DNA from: Ceratobasidium sp. AG-K
Lineage: Eukaryota; Basidiomycota; Agaricomycetes; Cantharellales; Ceratobasidiaceae
Length of the DNA stretch: 64,000 nt
Assembly: GCA_037039685.1 (NCBI GenBank)
Contig: JAWNGF010000006.1
Location: forward strand, 310,001 to 374,000
Direction: 5' to 3'
The notes under the pieces were generated by a model. It had not been told where the DNA came from, ran no database searches, and saw nothing but the letters and a program-made list of their open reading frames with translations. A program made the translations under genes and the position numbers. Positions 12,027 through 23,649 of this stretch are shown here, one piece after another; position 1 is the stretch's first letter, and every line of letters begins with the position of its first letter.

Positions 12027-12669
12027 CGGATCCACAATATATAAACTACCTCCCCAGCTCCGAGGAAAGCCTATGTAAAAAAAACCAAGCTCCCAGTTGG
12101 TGTATCATGGCTACGAGGTCTCCAATCTGTCTACCCTTGGCGTCCATCGCGTCGAGGCTCCGGGCACGACCTCGCAAGTCAGGACTTGAACTTCATTTAC
12201 GATTCCCGTCGGCGGTGCCCTACTAGATGACGAACAGCAGTGGTCACACGCATGTGTTGACTCGAGCGAAAAGGCTACCACCCAGGTATTCATTTTATTC
12301 TATAGTAGGCTGCACGCAGAGCAGCCGGTGAGACGGGGTGCATATACAGTGCCTCTCCAGGTAATGCTAACAACTTACATAAGCCACCATGGGTCCCGCG
12401 AATATCACACAATGACGCGACCAAGATAGCGCGATCTCTTGGTCATGCTGAACTCATCGCTTCCTGCCACATCTCCTCCATGATTACGCGCCATTTTCTA
12501 CAGTCAAATTCGATTCAATTGGTGCGGCCGTCCATACGCGTTCTACGCCTGCAACGCCCCACATCGCGAGCACGCCCGGCAGCAACGGTAAGTACTCGTG
12601 CCAGGCTCTGTACGCTCTGCTAAATGTTCGTCTTGAGTAATGCTAGATAATCGCCTGAGACTTGGATAG
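12027..12669. other. Spacer between units 1 and 2
   Basis: No gene, transposon end or RNA recognised. Short ORFs on both strands lack domain or splice support. Confidence 0.4.
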
Positions 12670-13560
12670 TCCACGTTGACTCGTTCCTGGGGAGTACTCT
12701 GGTTTCCGCCAGTGCTAAGTTCGAAGTGGCCTGGTGCTGGAAAATGCAACATAGACAACGTCCAACTCGGCGATCGACCAAGCGTGTTGAAAACAGGGAC
12801 AAAAAGAGGCACCAAATCGCCGAGTGAACGAACCAATCCTCGTCCCAAGGGTCAAATGCTCTGGCCAAAACTAGGATCTAAAAGACGACGACATGCCCCG
12901 CTCCACCATAGCCTGGGCTCTTGTTTACACTCAACATCCTCTGTCAATCCTGATCACTTGTCCCTTCCGCGTTGCTGCATGCCCTTTGATTTCTCTAACG
13001 CCTCAAACCAAATCTCGCGTACATTCCCATCTACCCCGTCGCCGCGTGGACTTGGGTCGAGTCCGGGAGCCCCTTGGTTGACGTTTCGACCTCACTCACA
13101 TGACGATGAGAATGCGTACAACCAGATACCTCGACCCAAGTTGGGAGGAGCTGGTTAGGACCTTGTTCGGCGTGCTTCCAAGCCCATTCCTGCCGCCAGC
13201 GAGGTGAAATGGGCAAACGAGCCGGGAGATACCTCGAGCTAACGAATTTGTGCGATGGCGACGACTCATTCGGGTGTTTCAACTTATGATTCGCTTCACA
13301 CTCTCCCCACCTCGGTGGCCAAGGACCTGCAAGTACCGAGTAGCATACCTCGTCCGGGAGGCGGACCGAACGAGACTGGAAAGAGGGAGAGAGTGCGAAG
13401 AAGGAGATGAAGGAGCGGGCCGTTGCCATGCTAAGTAAGTTGTCCGTTCCATGCCTGCTGATCATACCGACAGGACTCAAAATCCCAGGCGTAATTTTGT
13501 GGATTGTTTTTGACCGGGCGGTTTAGGCCGAGGCAAGCACACACCGTCTGGACACGGTCG
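12670..13560 (+). pseudogene. Gene A relic, unit 2
   Basis: Alignable with the 3' half of gene A from about position 9270 onward. Shared stretches include the DENAY/DENAH segment followed by a Pro-Lys-leading Gly-rich block, the region encoding SPERICALAM in gene A (near 13240), the exon end at about 13436 with its GTAAGT donor, and the final exon with TGACCGGGCGGTTTAGG. Stop codons and indels break the frame throughout, and the 5' half is missing. It lies about 1.4 kb upstream of the unit 2 TPR-CHAT gene. Confidence 0.7.
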
Positions 13561-14929
13561 GCGACTAAAATGTTGGATGGGTGCACCTAGAGTTTTCTTC
13601 GTTTTCTTCGTTTTTTATTCATATTATCAGGAATACTTACCTTCGACCAGCGTGTATCGTTGATCATTTGGCTACAAATGCATTAGTGTAACTTCGGTAT
13701 TTGTTTTTGAGAGTGACATGATACGGACAAATTGCCAATTCGGCAACTCGGGGTATATTACATAATGCCGCCAAACATGCCGCCAAATGAGCCACCTTGA
13801 CGCCCTCCTCGCCTTCTGCGTATTGGACTAAATATACGAAGGCTCGACTTGGCTTCCGCCCACCAGCATCGCAACGCTTCACTCCGGGCCCAGTTTGCGT
13901 TGGTTGAGAACTGAGTAAGTCATACACTATGAACTAGCGCTTGGTGTGGTAACCTTGCCTCACTGCTCGGGACGGGACCAGTATATTGCCGTCTCGTAGA
14001 ACCATGATGTATCATATAATCTATCTCTCTCGTGATTTTCGGAGGACTATAAGATCCCAAGAGGTCGATCGTCAACAGCATGTACCCCTCCACACCAGAA
14101 GCAAATCCCTCAACGCTGTGTGGGCCAGGCCTTGATGTTGACAACGCTCTGGACTTGAAACCTATGTGGCCGACAAAATTATCTACCTCCCAAGCGTGAA
14201 CCCTCTAACCCAAAAGCGCAACGCAAGGAGGAATAGCAGTGTCTCAAGACTGAGCCTTCTCCCCAACGTCCCCACCCCTCAGGATAGTTTGGATACGGTG
14301 TTACACCCGAAGACCTACTCGCCGTTGTTCTTCTCGCGACAGTGCTACGTGCCAGAATCAATTGCTCACTATGCTAGCCGATACATCTTCGCGGAAGAAC
14401 CAAGCATACGCATCTGCACATCGTAGGCCCCACCATGGAACTGGCTTAAGACCAGTATGGTACATAGATTTCCTCGTACTGTATGCTTCATCGGCGCACA
14501 GGAACAATACAAACCGATTTTCAGCAACCGTGCCAGGTTAGTTCAGGGCGAAGGCTGTGAAAAATGTTGCGTCTGACCAGCTGGGCGTCACCATTTAGAG
14601 TGGATTGCGAGTATTCTATACGTTTCCACTTTCAAATCCGTTGATAGGAAACTGAAGGCTTGTGAAAGGCAGTACTATTCGCCTCCAGGATAGGTTGGGC
14701 TTGTTGTGCCTGGATCCATACATTTCGTGGAATACTACGCTGGGAAAGCAAAAGGTTTACTAGAAGGTGTGACGATTTCATTAGATCTTAGGCTCAAGTG
14801 TTCGCTCGAACCCTAAGCGAGCTCATGGAATATTCATCTAGGCACCGGTTGGGCGCTGGTGAGTGCGATTATAAAGGGTATTCGTTTGGACGGCTTGTTG
14901 TACTGCTACTCTTTAATATCGCCGCAGCA
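13561..14929. other. Spacer upstream of unit 2 TPR-CHAT gene
   Basis: The first about 160 bases resemble the sequence after gene A in the other units (10224-10370, 45190-45360, 55580-55760). The rest holds only short unsupported ORFs. GATTATAAAGG near 14868 could serve as a TATA region for the gene starting at 14930. Confidence 0.4.
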
Positions 14930-17900
14930 ATGGAGTTGAGTGAAGAGCGAATCCGGTTACCCCCTAAACCCCACCGAGGAGTGTCGGTAACGGAGCAATT
15001 TAGGTGGGTTGATCATTATTTAGCGACTGAAACGGGTGAACATTGATGTAACCATAATTAAGTGACGTTCTATTGGAACTCCTCTCTATCCGTTATGCGC
15101 TACAAAACACTCTGATTTCTAGTTTGTACTTTGTTCAATCGCTGAGTCAAAACTGGCTGACCAACTATTGCTAGTCGACTTGAACGTTAGCGGGGCCTAT
15201 GCAAGGCAGGGTATCATACAATTCTCGCGTGAGGAAGTGGAAGAAGCTCTAAAATGGGTCGGCGACTCTTGGAGGGGGTTGAGAAACTCGGAAAGGTATG
15301 GTATACTATTTTCGCCCTCGGCCCTCATGGCAAGGGATTTCTAGAACTGACTGAAAATTCTATCGCTCAGCAACTTCAGGTTGCTCGTGGCGCTAGTGGT
15401 ATGGGCGAAAATGTTGGAACATGCCTTTGAACAATGGGGGTCGATTAACTATATTAATGAGTCAATCAAATACTGGCATCTGGCCATGATACTCAGTTCA
15501 GGCGGCCATTTCGGTAAACCTCGTTGGTACGCCAACCTTGGAAACTTGTATCTGGCTCGGCTCAGTCGTGTGGGCGACATTTCGGACGGCAATATGGCTA
15601 TTGCATATCAAAGTAGGGCAATTCGCAGAACACCAGACCACGATGAAGAGAAACCAAAAATGCTCAGTGCCCTGGGTGCATCATACGCAGAACGGTTTAT
15701 TCGGCTTAGAGAGCTTGGAGACATCAATCTAGCAATCAAGTTTCAGACTCAAGCGGTGTGGACTATTTCTGACGGTGATGTGGCCAAGGGAAATATCCTC
15801 AATCACCTTGGGAACTCCTACCGCGCTCGTTTTAATCGTCTCGGGTGGTTGTCGGACATAAACCAAGCAATTATGCTGCAGAACCAGGCTTTGGAGCGTA
15901 CTCCAGGCGACCATGCCGATAGAGCAAGAGGCCTCGTTGACCTTGGGAGCTCTTATTGGGCCCGGTATAATCGATTCGGAAAGTTGGAAGACGTCAGCCA
16001 ATCAATCATGCTTCAGGATCAAGCCTCGAAGCACATGACTCAAGACCCCTTGGAAAAGGCGAAGATTCTTAGTCACCTCGGGAGTGCGTGTTGGATCCGC
16101 TTTAAACACCTTGGAGACCTTTCAGACATCAATCAAGCAATCAAGGTATTAACTGAGGCTACGCAACTGACTCCCGAAGATCACCCGAGCAAAGGAAACA
16201 ACTTCTTCAAGCTTGGAAAGTCATACAGAGCTCGTTTTAGCCTGCTTGGGGAGGTATCTGACATTGACCGAGCAATCATATTCCAAACACAATCAATTGA
16301 TCTCGCTCAGCAAGGCTACCTGAGCGAAGCGAGGTGTTTGAAATATCTTGGGATTTCCCACCTCGCCCGGTTTGGTCGGTTTGGGGCTCGCGAAGACGTC
16401 GACCAAGCCATCATATATCACACGCAATCCATGGAACTAATCCCAGACAGGCATCCTGCCAAGGCAAATAGCCTGGCAGTCCTCGGAACCTCGTTTGCAA
16501 TTCGATGTGGTCATCCCGAGGAAACTTCACAGTTGTGTCAAGCGATTGAAGCCCGGAGTCGAGCGATCAAACTTGTGCCGGGTGGCCACCTCGGTCAAAC
16601 ACTGGCAAGCGACGATGATACTTTTAGGGGTTTGCTCGTGCCTCAGCACTATCATCCGACGGATCTTGCAGATACTCATCAATCCATTACGTTCCTTACT
16701 CGAGCATTGCAACTTGTTTGTGGGGATGATCCGGCGAGGACAGGATACCTCAACAACCTTGGTTGCGCATACGGGACCCGATTTGTTCTGCTTGGGGAGT
16801 TGTCGGACATTGACAAAGCCATCGCATTTCAGACACAGGCCATACGAGCTGTTACTAGTGGGTTTTCCGGCACCTTACAATTGCGAAATGACCTTGGAGT
16901 GTCGTATATACGGCGTTTCTTACACCAAGGCATGTACGGAGACCTCAAAAATGCACATGATCTACTCCAACAGGTTGCATTAACCTCGCTCAAAATCCCC
17001 AAAATTCAAATTCGTAGCGCACATCTTTGGTCCGCCTGCTCACTTTCGCTAGGAATACCCCCATACGATGCGTATTGCAGAGGCATGGAACTGGTTCCAC
17101 GGATGGTATGGCTGGGAACGCTAATTCACGAGCGTTACAAGCTCATGGTTGATGTTGGGGACCTTACTCTGAGCGCAGCAGCGTGGGCTATCTCAATTGG
17201 CGATTATGGCCGCGCCGCTGAATGGCTTGAAGAGGGCCGGTCTATTGTCTGGAATCAAATAATTCAGCTTCGAACGCCATTTGAAGACCTCTCCAGGGCT
17301 AGTCCTTCTCTCTCTCGAAATTTGCAGCGAGTTGCACATGAGCTTGGCAACGCAGGTCTTCAGTCGGCATCGCTATCGTCATTTACCGATGATGTGCCAG
17401 AAATGGAAAACAGAACGCAGTATCGTCACCAACTAGCATCAGAATGGGAGCAATTGGTAGCTCAAGCTCGTAGCATTCAGGGGTTTGAAGATTTCATGCG
17501 CCCTCCGAAGATAATCGACTTGCAGCGGGCAGCCAAACACAGCCCGGTCGTGCTTGTCAACGTCCACTCCAGGCGGTGCGACGCTCTCATTATTTGGCCG
17601 CACAGCAATCGTATAGGGCATTTGCCCTTGGATTACTTCTCTGCCGTTGACGCCATGAACTCGCGTGAAAGACTAAATTCTGAAATTGGCAGCCAGTGCG
17701 ACCGTGCACGTGGTTTCAAGCGCCATTGCACAGCGCCACAAATAGAGAGCAATTTCAGGTGCATGCTGGCGACGCTATGGAGGGGAGTGGTGGGACCGGT
17801 TCTGGAGTTCCTAGGTTATACGGTAAGCTCAAGGTTGTAGCGTGGCCAGTTGCCGACAGCTTACGCATCTCATCTAGCAACCACTCCCTGTTGACGATCT

Positions 17901-18663
17901 ACCTCATGTCACCTGGTGTACTACTGGCGCTCTCTCCTTCCTTCCGCTCCATGCTGCTGGATTTTATGATGGGGTGCAACCAAACGCCATGGATCTTGTA
18001 GTATCATCGTATACTCCAACTCTAAGCGCATTGCTTGGCCCACGCCCTGTATGTACGACTCCGGATTCCAAACTACTCATTGTCGGCCAGGAATATACAC
18101 AGGGTATGAGTCATTTGCCAAACACTGTTCAGGAACTTTCGGCAATCAAAACGTGCGCGAACGGGACAGAAATCACTCGAATGGAGGCTACAGAAGCCAC
18201 GGTCGGCGCGGTACTGGATGCGATGGAGCAACATGACTGGGTGCACCTGGCTTGCCATGCAACTCAGAACCCAGACAACCCGGCTCTGAGCACGTTTCAC
18301 CTACACGACGGCGATCTTACTCTCGAGGCAATCACCAAGCGCTCGTTCAAGAGCAAGGGGCTGGCGTTCTTGTCTGCATGCCAAACGGCTACTGGCGACG
18401 ACAAACGGCCAGATGAGTCGATCCATCTGGCAGCAGGGATGCTAATGTCTGGGTACCCGAGTGTTATTGCCACAATGTGGTCAATCTGTGATGAGGATGG
18501 ACCGGAGGTTGCGGGCAGGGTGTATGCGGAGCTACTGAAGGATGGAAGGATGGACTGTTCAGAGGCAGCGAGAGCATTGCACAAGGCTGTCGCTGGGCTA
18601 CGTGAGAAGATCGGCCGCAGCTCGTTCAAACGATGGGTGCCATTTATCCATATTGGTGTATGA
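14930..18663 (+). CDS. TPR-CHAT protein, unit 2, 1163 aa
   Basis: Five exons join in frame: 14930-15003, 15063-15121, 15175-15295, 15371-17822, 17878-18663. Residues 1 to about 100 are a helical N-terminus. About 105-620 hold about eleven 45-residue TPR-like repeats (core L-G-x-S-Y-x-x-R-F ... D-I-x-x-A-I). A linker (about 620-900) contains AISIGDYGRAAEWLEEGRS, and residues 903-1163, all on the last exon, form the CHAT domain. The expected caspase-clan dyad is present: His1029 in HLACHA and Cys1070 in LSACQT, with the conserved end FKRWVPFIHIGV. CHAT proteins are caspase/separase-like proteases, and TPRs normally bind a partner or regulator. No signal peptide or membrane segment, so probably cytosolic. 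The substrate is unknown. Confidence 0.9.
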
Positions 18664-19559
18664 TGTTCTATTTTTATCTTTATGACTGTACCTCAGAGTT
18701 ATCCAGAGCGTTATCGGGGTTCTTCTGTTCAGTAACTATGAGAATGCATGTGTCTGAGGTACTCAAGATCCAATATCCCATATGTACTAGGCTGTTGCAA
18801 AAGTTTGGAAACACATAACCACTTTGGGGCGATATTTTGTGCGTGTCCTGGACCTCGCAGGCCATAGGCTATATGTACCAGACAGAAGGGATTGTATATA
18901 GAATACAGAGCATCTTTTCCTATATGTGCCAAATCTTTGTAATAAAATCGCCACTCCTTGGTGAGTTTTGTGGCATACAGTCAGGAGTGTTGCCACTGTG
19001 GGCTTACGGGTGTACAGGAGCAACAGCATGAGCTGGGAGCACATTTGCTAGCTGAGCAGATATAATGCATCCAGGTGCAAATCATCTGCGCTTTTTGCAT
19101 GACTTTTATTTGCACAGGACTAAGGTAAGTCCTCCACTAGTTTGGTGCATGATTGTACATTGAGAGAATTTGGGAATCATAAGCACTAGAAACAAAATAG
19201 ATGAGTATTTACAGCTATAATAATTGTTACATAGGACCAAAAGCCTTCAAAATTCACTTTGGTGCCTGTTGACACCTCATTTACTTAATTGAGGGCAGCA
19301 GTTGGTTGTGTGGGTAGGACTCCTGCAGATTCAGTTCAACTTGGTTTGGCTCCAGAACTGTTGATTATGAGCCAGCAACCCAGCCAAACAGCAATTGATT
19401 TGTAAGAACTGCAGCTAGCTGACAGTTACCCAGATGTCATGTGCACCAGATGATTATTATGCATAGATACTATATTTGGATACATACAAATACTGTAAGC
19501 ACAACAAGTCAGTCACAAGAGTCTCCAAAACCTTCAACTTGTTCCTCAAGCAAAATTCC
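18664..19559. other. Non-coding spacer, start of the transposon block
   Basis: Composition becomes richer in TG/CA and A+T than the flanking duplication units. No gene, LTR or RNA recognised. It marks the left border of the 26-kb transposon-rich insertion between units 2 and 3. Confidence 0.4.
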
Positions 19560-21975
19560 AGCCTGATAAGTCATGAATATGCAGATAGTTCCAGCAGATA
19601 GCAATGTGCACCACACTGAAATCAGGTTGCAACTAGAGCTAAAAACACACACCACTGCTACTGAGGTACCTGGCACAAGGTCAGCTGACTCTCAACTGTG
19701 TGAAGGTCATGAACATACATACCTGGAATACAAAGGTAATCTTGAGCCATGGTGGCCAATCTCAGGAAATGGTGTTTGTTTAAGTGTCACAATGTAAGGG
19801 GCTCCATTGTGGTTACCTCCTCCTGGAGGTATTGACAAACCTCTGCAATCAACAAGTTTGACAGGGGTGTATAGGTTTTGCAATGTGGAAGATTGAATTT
19901 TCACTCATTGACAAAGTCAATGATGTCTTCAGGATTGTACACCTTGTCTGGGGACTGTGGCTCTGGCTGCAAGTGACCAGGGTGTTCAATGGGTAGAAAT
20001 TGTCACTGGTGTTAAAGGTTGCTTAATTTGACAGAGGTGAGAAGGGTTTAATTAATAAGAAAAGTAATTACAAGAGTGAGCTGGTGCAAATCAGGAGTGA
20101 AGTAAGATCAGTTGTGAGCAGGTCCCAAACTGTCTTAACTGATAGACTACCTGTAGCTCTCAATGGAGAAGAGCACATAGGGTATATGCACAAGAGAGTA
20201 CTTAAACTGTTATGGTTCAGTGTAAATATATCCTAAAGTATAGAATATACTTTGTCTGTATCACAACATCAGGGAAAGTTGCCTGCGCTTACATTGATTA
20301 CATGTATGATGTGGTGTGTAAGCTTGACCATGCACTTAGATACTCAATAAGTGAGTGTCATATGGACCCCTGCAAACCAATCTAGTAAGGGGCTTGTAAT
20401 ATGCACAAGGACTGCCTAAGATTACAACTGGCAAGTAAGTCACATAATTACTAATTCAGAATGACAAGTAGACTGGTGTGAAGAGTGATCTATATTTTTG
20501 TGTGCACTGCATATGTTTAAGCGTTGTCCTGTGGCCCTATCAGCAAACCACCATTAAATCACACTACAGGGTGAACATGGTCATGTCATATGTATCAGGG
20601 TGATAAATTTGGACTAAAATATTCACAGGCTACTCTTTGTACTCCTCCAAAGGGCTCTCACTCTCCAACATATCCTCTGCTTCTACCAGTCCAGTCTTGG
20701 TCATGGATGGCAGTGCTTCTTCTTTGAGCAGTTTGTTCTGGCCCAAATCAGCATACAGCAGTGCATCTAGGTGGCCCAGCCCCCCACCAAAGTATCTCAT
20801 GCCCATATCACAATCTACAAAGCTGAATACACAATGAGTGACAGCTGAACAAACAGAAGGACCCACCAACCAAATCACATAATATGCTGCCCAATCTCCT
20901 TTGTCTGCATTGTCCCACACAAGAGACTTGCTCAGCAGTCCCTTACTTTGACCAAACTCAAATGCTGGGATCATATAGGAGCCATGGATTACTGTTGCCA
21001 GGTTGACAAAACCAAATGACCCAGACTTATTGCTGTTATCAACGTAGCTAACTAGGTCCAGCCAATTTTGGTCCCAACTAGCCCATTCAACACCTCCTAG
21101 TCAGTGTACCCACAATGCAACAACTCAGACAGTTGAGGGAATGAATGGCATGTTGTGAGTGGATTTTGGAAGTTGGACATCAACATGGAGCACAGCAAGA
21201 AGCTTGGTATACCAAAATGGATGTTTGACATCACTTTTGATGTTCCAGAGCATGAGGTAGCACTGAGAGGACAAAGGATTGATGACCTCACAGGCTTGCT
21301 TGATGTTGTATGTGGTGTAGTTAACACAAAACACTTTATGCTGATAAAACTTCCCACTAGGAATTTGAACCACCCAGGCAAGCTCTGGGCTAATCAATGC
21401 TGTGTTGCTTGTGGTTGGCTCAAGGGTGTGCTGTTGTAAATTAGGAAAAAAAATCTGTATTGGTAAATTAGTATAATGTGGGGTTATTCATGGGTATACT
21501 GGTATCTGCTCATACCTTGGTGGCTAGGTCTGTTTTATGACAGTTGAGGAAATCTCCAATGCATACAGCTGTGCCATGGTGAGAGACGTTGTAACATTCC
21601 AAACTTGAACCCCAGTGAAGCCAATCTTTGCTGCTTTAGTTGTCACAGCTCAAATTTGGCCCAATTCCTCTGCTATCCATTGCCTTACCAGCAACAAACT
21701 CCTTTTCAAGCTTGTCCAACTTGTTGGCCTGCTGTCAAAGGTGCGCTTCCCAATGCTCCAAAGTGGTCATCTGTGGAATCGGGTCAAAAGAATTGGTGCA
21801 TTTATACGCATTTTTGATGTTCCAATGTTCCAATTCACCCTATTTTATATCTTAGTCATTCTACATTCCTTACATTGGAAGGAAGGCAATTAGACTACTC
21901 ACAATTTGTGTTGAATATGAGTCCATAGTGCCAAACTGCTTGGCTGCATCCTCATAGTATCCTAGCCCATGGATT
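19560..21975 (-). pseudogene. Relic of a Plavaka-type DNA transposon ORF
   Basis: On the minus strand, 21400-20630 encodes scattered pieces of the large ORF that accompanies Plavaka/CACTA-like elements in mushrooms: VFCVNYTTYNIKQACEVINP, HPFWYTKLLAVLHVDVQ, SYMIPAFEFGQSKGLLSK, DWAAYY, then after a probable intron FVDCDMGMRYFGGGLGHLDA. Its acidic end stops near 20630. Frames change and stops intervene around 21110. DNA on both sides (19560-20400, 21500-21975) gives weaker protein-like stretches, such as DKVYNPEDIIDFVNE, that probably belong to the same element. Terminal repeats were not found, so the limits are approximate. Confidence 0.5.
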
Positions 21976-22297
21976 TTGAAGCTTTGAAGCAAGCAGCTCT
22001 TCACAAGCCTACAAGTATCAGGATGTGACTCATTGCGCACTGGCATATTGGAAGTGGTAGTGGTGATTGGTTTCCACTTTCCTTATTGGTTGAGTTCTGT
22101 TGGACCAAGGTGTGTCACAACCTTTTTCTTGTTCCCTGTCTTTTGTTCTGTTTGCCTGGTGTTTGGTCTTGTTCTGCTCATCTTGGCTCATTTAGTTGCC
22201 TTTCTGTAAGCCATGACTGTGGGACATGCCTGCCTGGCATGTTGCCTCTTTGCCTTGTTCTCCATGGACTTACCGTACCTCCTTTGTCTCACCTGTG

Positions 22298-22763
22298 TGT
22301 CGTAAGCTACTTCTTTGTGGCTATGAGACAAGCCGCAAGGGAGAGTGGATGGCACTAAGACCTAAGTGACCTCTTGAACCGCAACACACTTAAGTGTCTG
22401 TAGGCTCTAAAGGGTAGGGGTGGTTCTAAGTGTCACTCAAAGGGATGTTTTGACAAGACAAAACAAGCTGGGGTTACCAGACTTGTTGGTCCTCTATATA
22501 TATTCAAGAAATGGCCAAGTCATACAAGGCGCAGCCACATGAGTCACACAAACAGCCAGTCAGGAGTGTCCATGTGAGTCATGCTGTATAAACAGACATG
22601 ACTCGTACAAAGCACAGCAGCGTTACGCAATGTAACAGAATAACCACAAGGATGTGGCAATGTGGCACAAGGAAAGACAAACAACATACAAACAGGGCAA
22701 CAAAAGAGAGAACAGACGGGCGAGGCACAAGACGAGTCCAATGGAGTGAGCTGGCTCATGACA
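22298..22763 (-). repeat. Element A LTR (3' LTR in coding sense)
   Basis: 466 bases, TGTCGTAAGC to CTCATGACA. Partner of 29057-29522 and related to the solo copies at 30268 and 61975. Confidence 0.92.
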
Positions 22764-22805
22764 TTACTCCCCCCTAAGAGTCCGTCTAGGGGACCTGGAT
22801 GGGCT

Positions 22806-23570
22806 CTACTGGATCTCACAATCTTTGCTCTTTGCGAGCAATTGTTGTTCCAGCCCCTCATCCTCATTGATGGTCAAGTCAATTGGGTTGAACACAGTAT
22901 TACCTGGCTCATCTGAGAACTTCTCCCACTCTTCCCATGTTTCCTCCTTTGTCCAGTCAGCCTTGGACCAGTCCAATACTCTCTTCTGAGCCTCCACAAA
23001 CTCCTCATCCCACTGTTGCACGTCCGGCTCTGCTTCCTTCCATGCTGACACATCCGCTTCCTCCCACTTCCACCAATTTGGGGCCCACTCAAACTTTTCT
23101 TTCTGGTATCTTCCCCTTTCCATCTTCCAGTTGCTCAAGTCCCTTTCGTAGTTGGCATCCCATGCGTCATTCCACCTAGGTCAAAGCGTTGATTGTCTCC
23201 CATTGTACCCTGGTACCCACTTGCTCGAGTATGCCCCCTCTTGTCCCCATTCCATGACTCCGAGAATATGGGTTGAGAGGAGGACGACCTCCGAGACCTG
23301 GAACGCGGCACATCCCCAACAAACGTAGATATCCTTTCATAGGAGCTGCATGTGTGTCGGCCATTTCTTTCCAACCCACTGGAATTCTCCCAGGTCTGAG
23401 TGCAATACGTCATCCGACGCCCTAAAGTGCATTCTGCCGGAGCTTTGTTGCGCCCTTTTGAAGACGTAGAGGGCTGCTCCGGCGTCAAGGATCCTTGCTG
23501 TGGCAAAGGCAGGTCCTTCAAGGACGCGGGTGAGGTTGTTGGAGATGATGGCACGGGTAATGGCAGGCAT
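22806..23570 (-). pseudogene. Third ORF of element A, Trp/Glu-rich, two in-frame stops
   Basis: One frame of 255 codons from ATG 23570 to the stop at 22806, interrupted only by stops at about 23337 and 23139. The N-terminus is ordinary (MPAITRAIISNNL); the C-terminal 110 residues are strikingly rich in Trp, Glu and Lys (WWKWEEADVSAWKEAEPDVQ) and end acidic. It follows the pol chromodomain in a different frame and overlaps the tail of the open pol frame. No domain recognised and no envelope-like membrane segments. The other two gypsy families here also have an ORF in this position. Confidence 0.5.
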
Positions 23571-23649
23571 GGTGGAGAGCAAAAAAGATTTAAAGCGTAG
23601 AGTTGGGAGTGTGTTTTGGAGTAGTTGCAAGCTTTGCAGATGTCACTTC

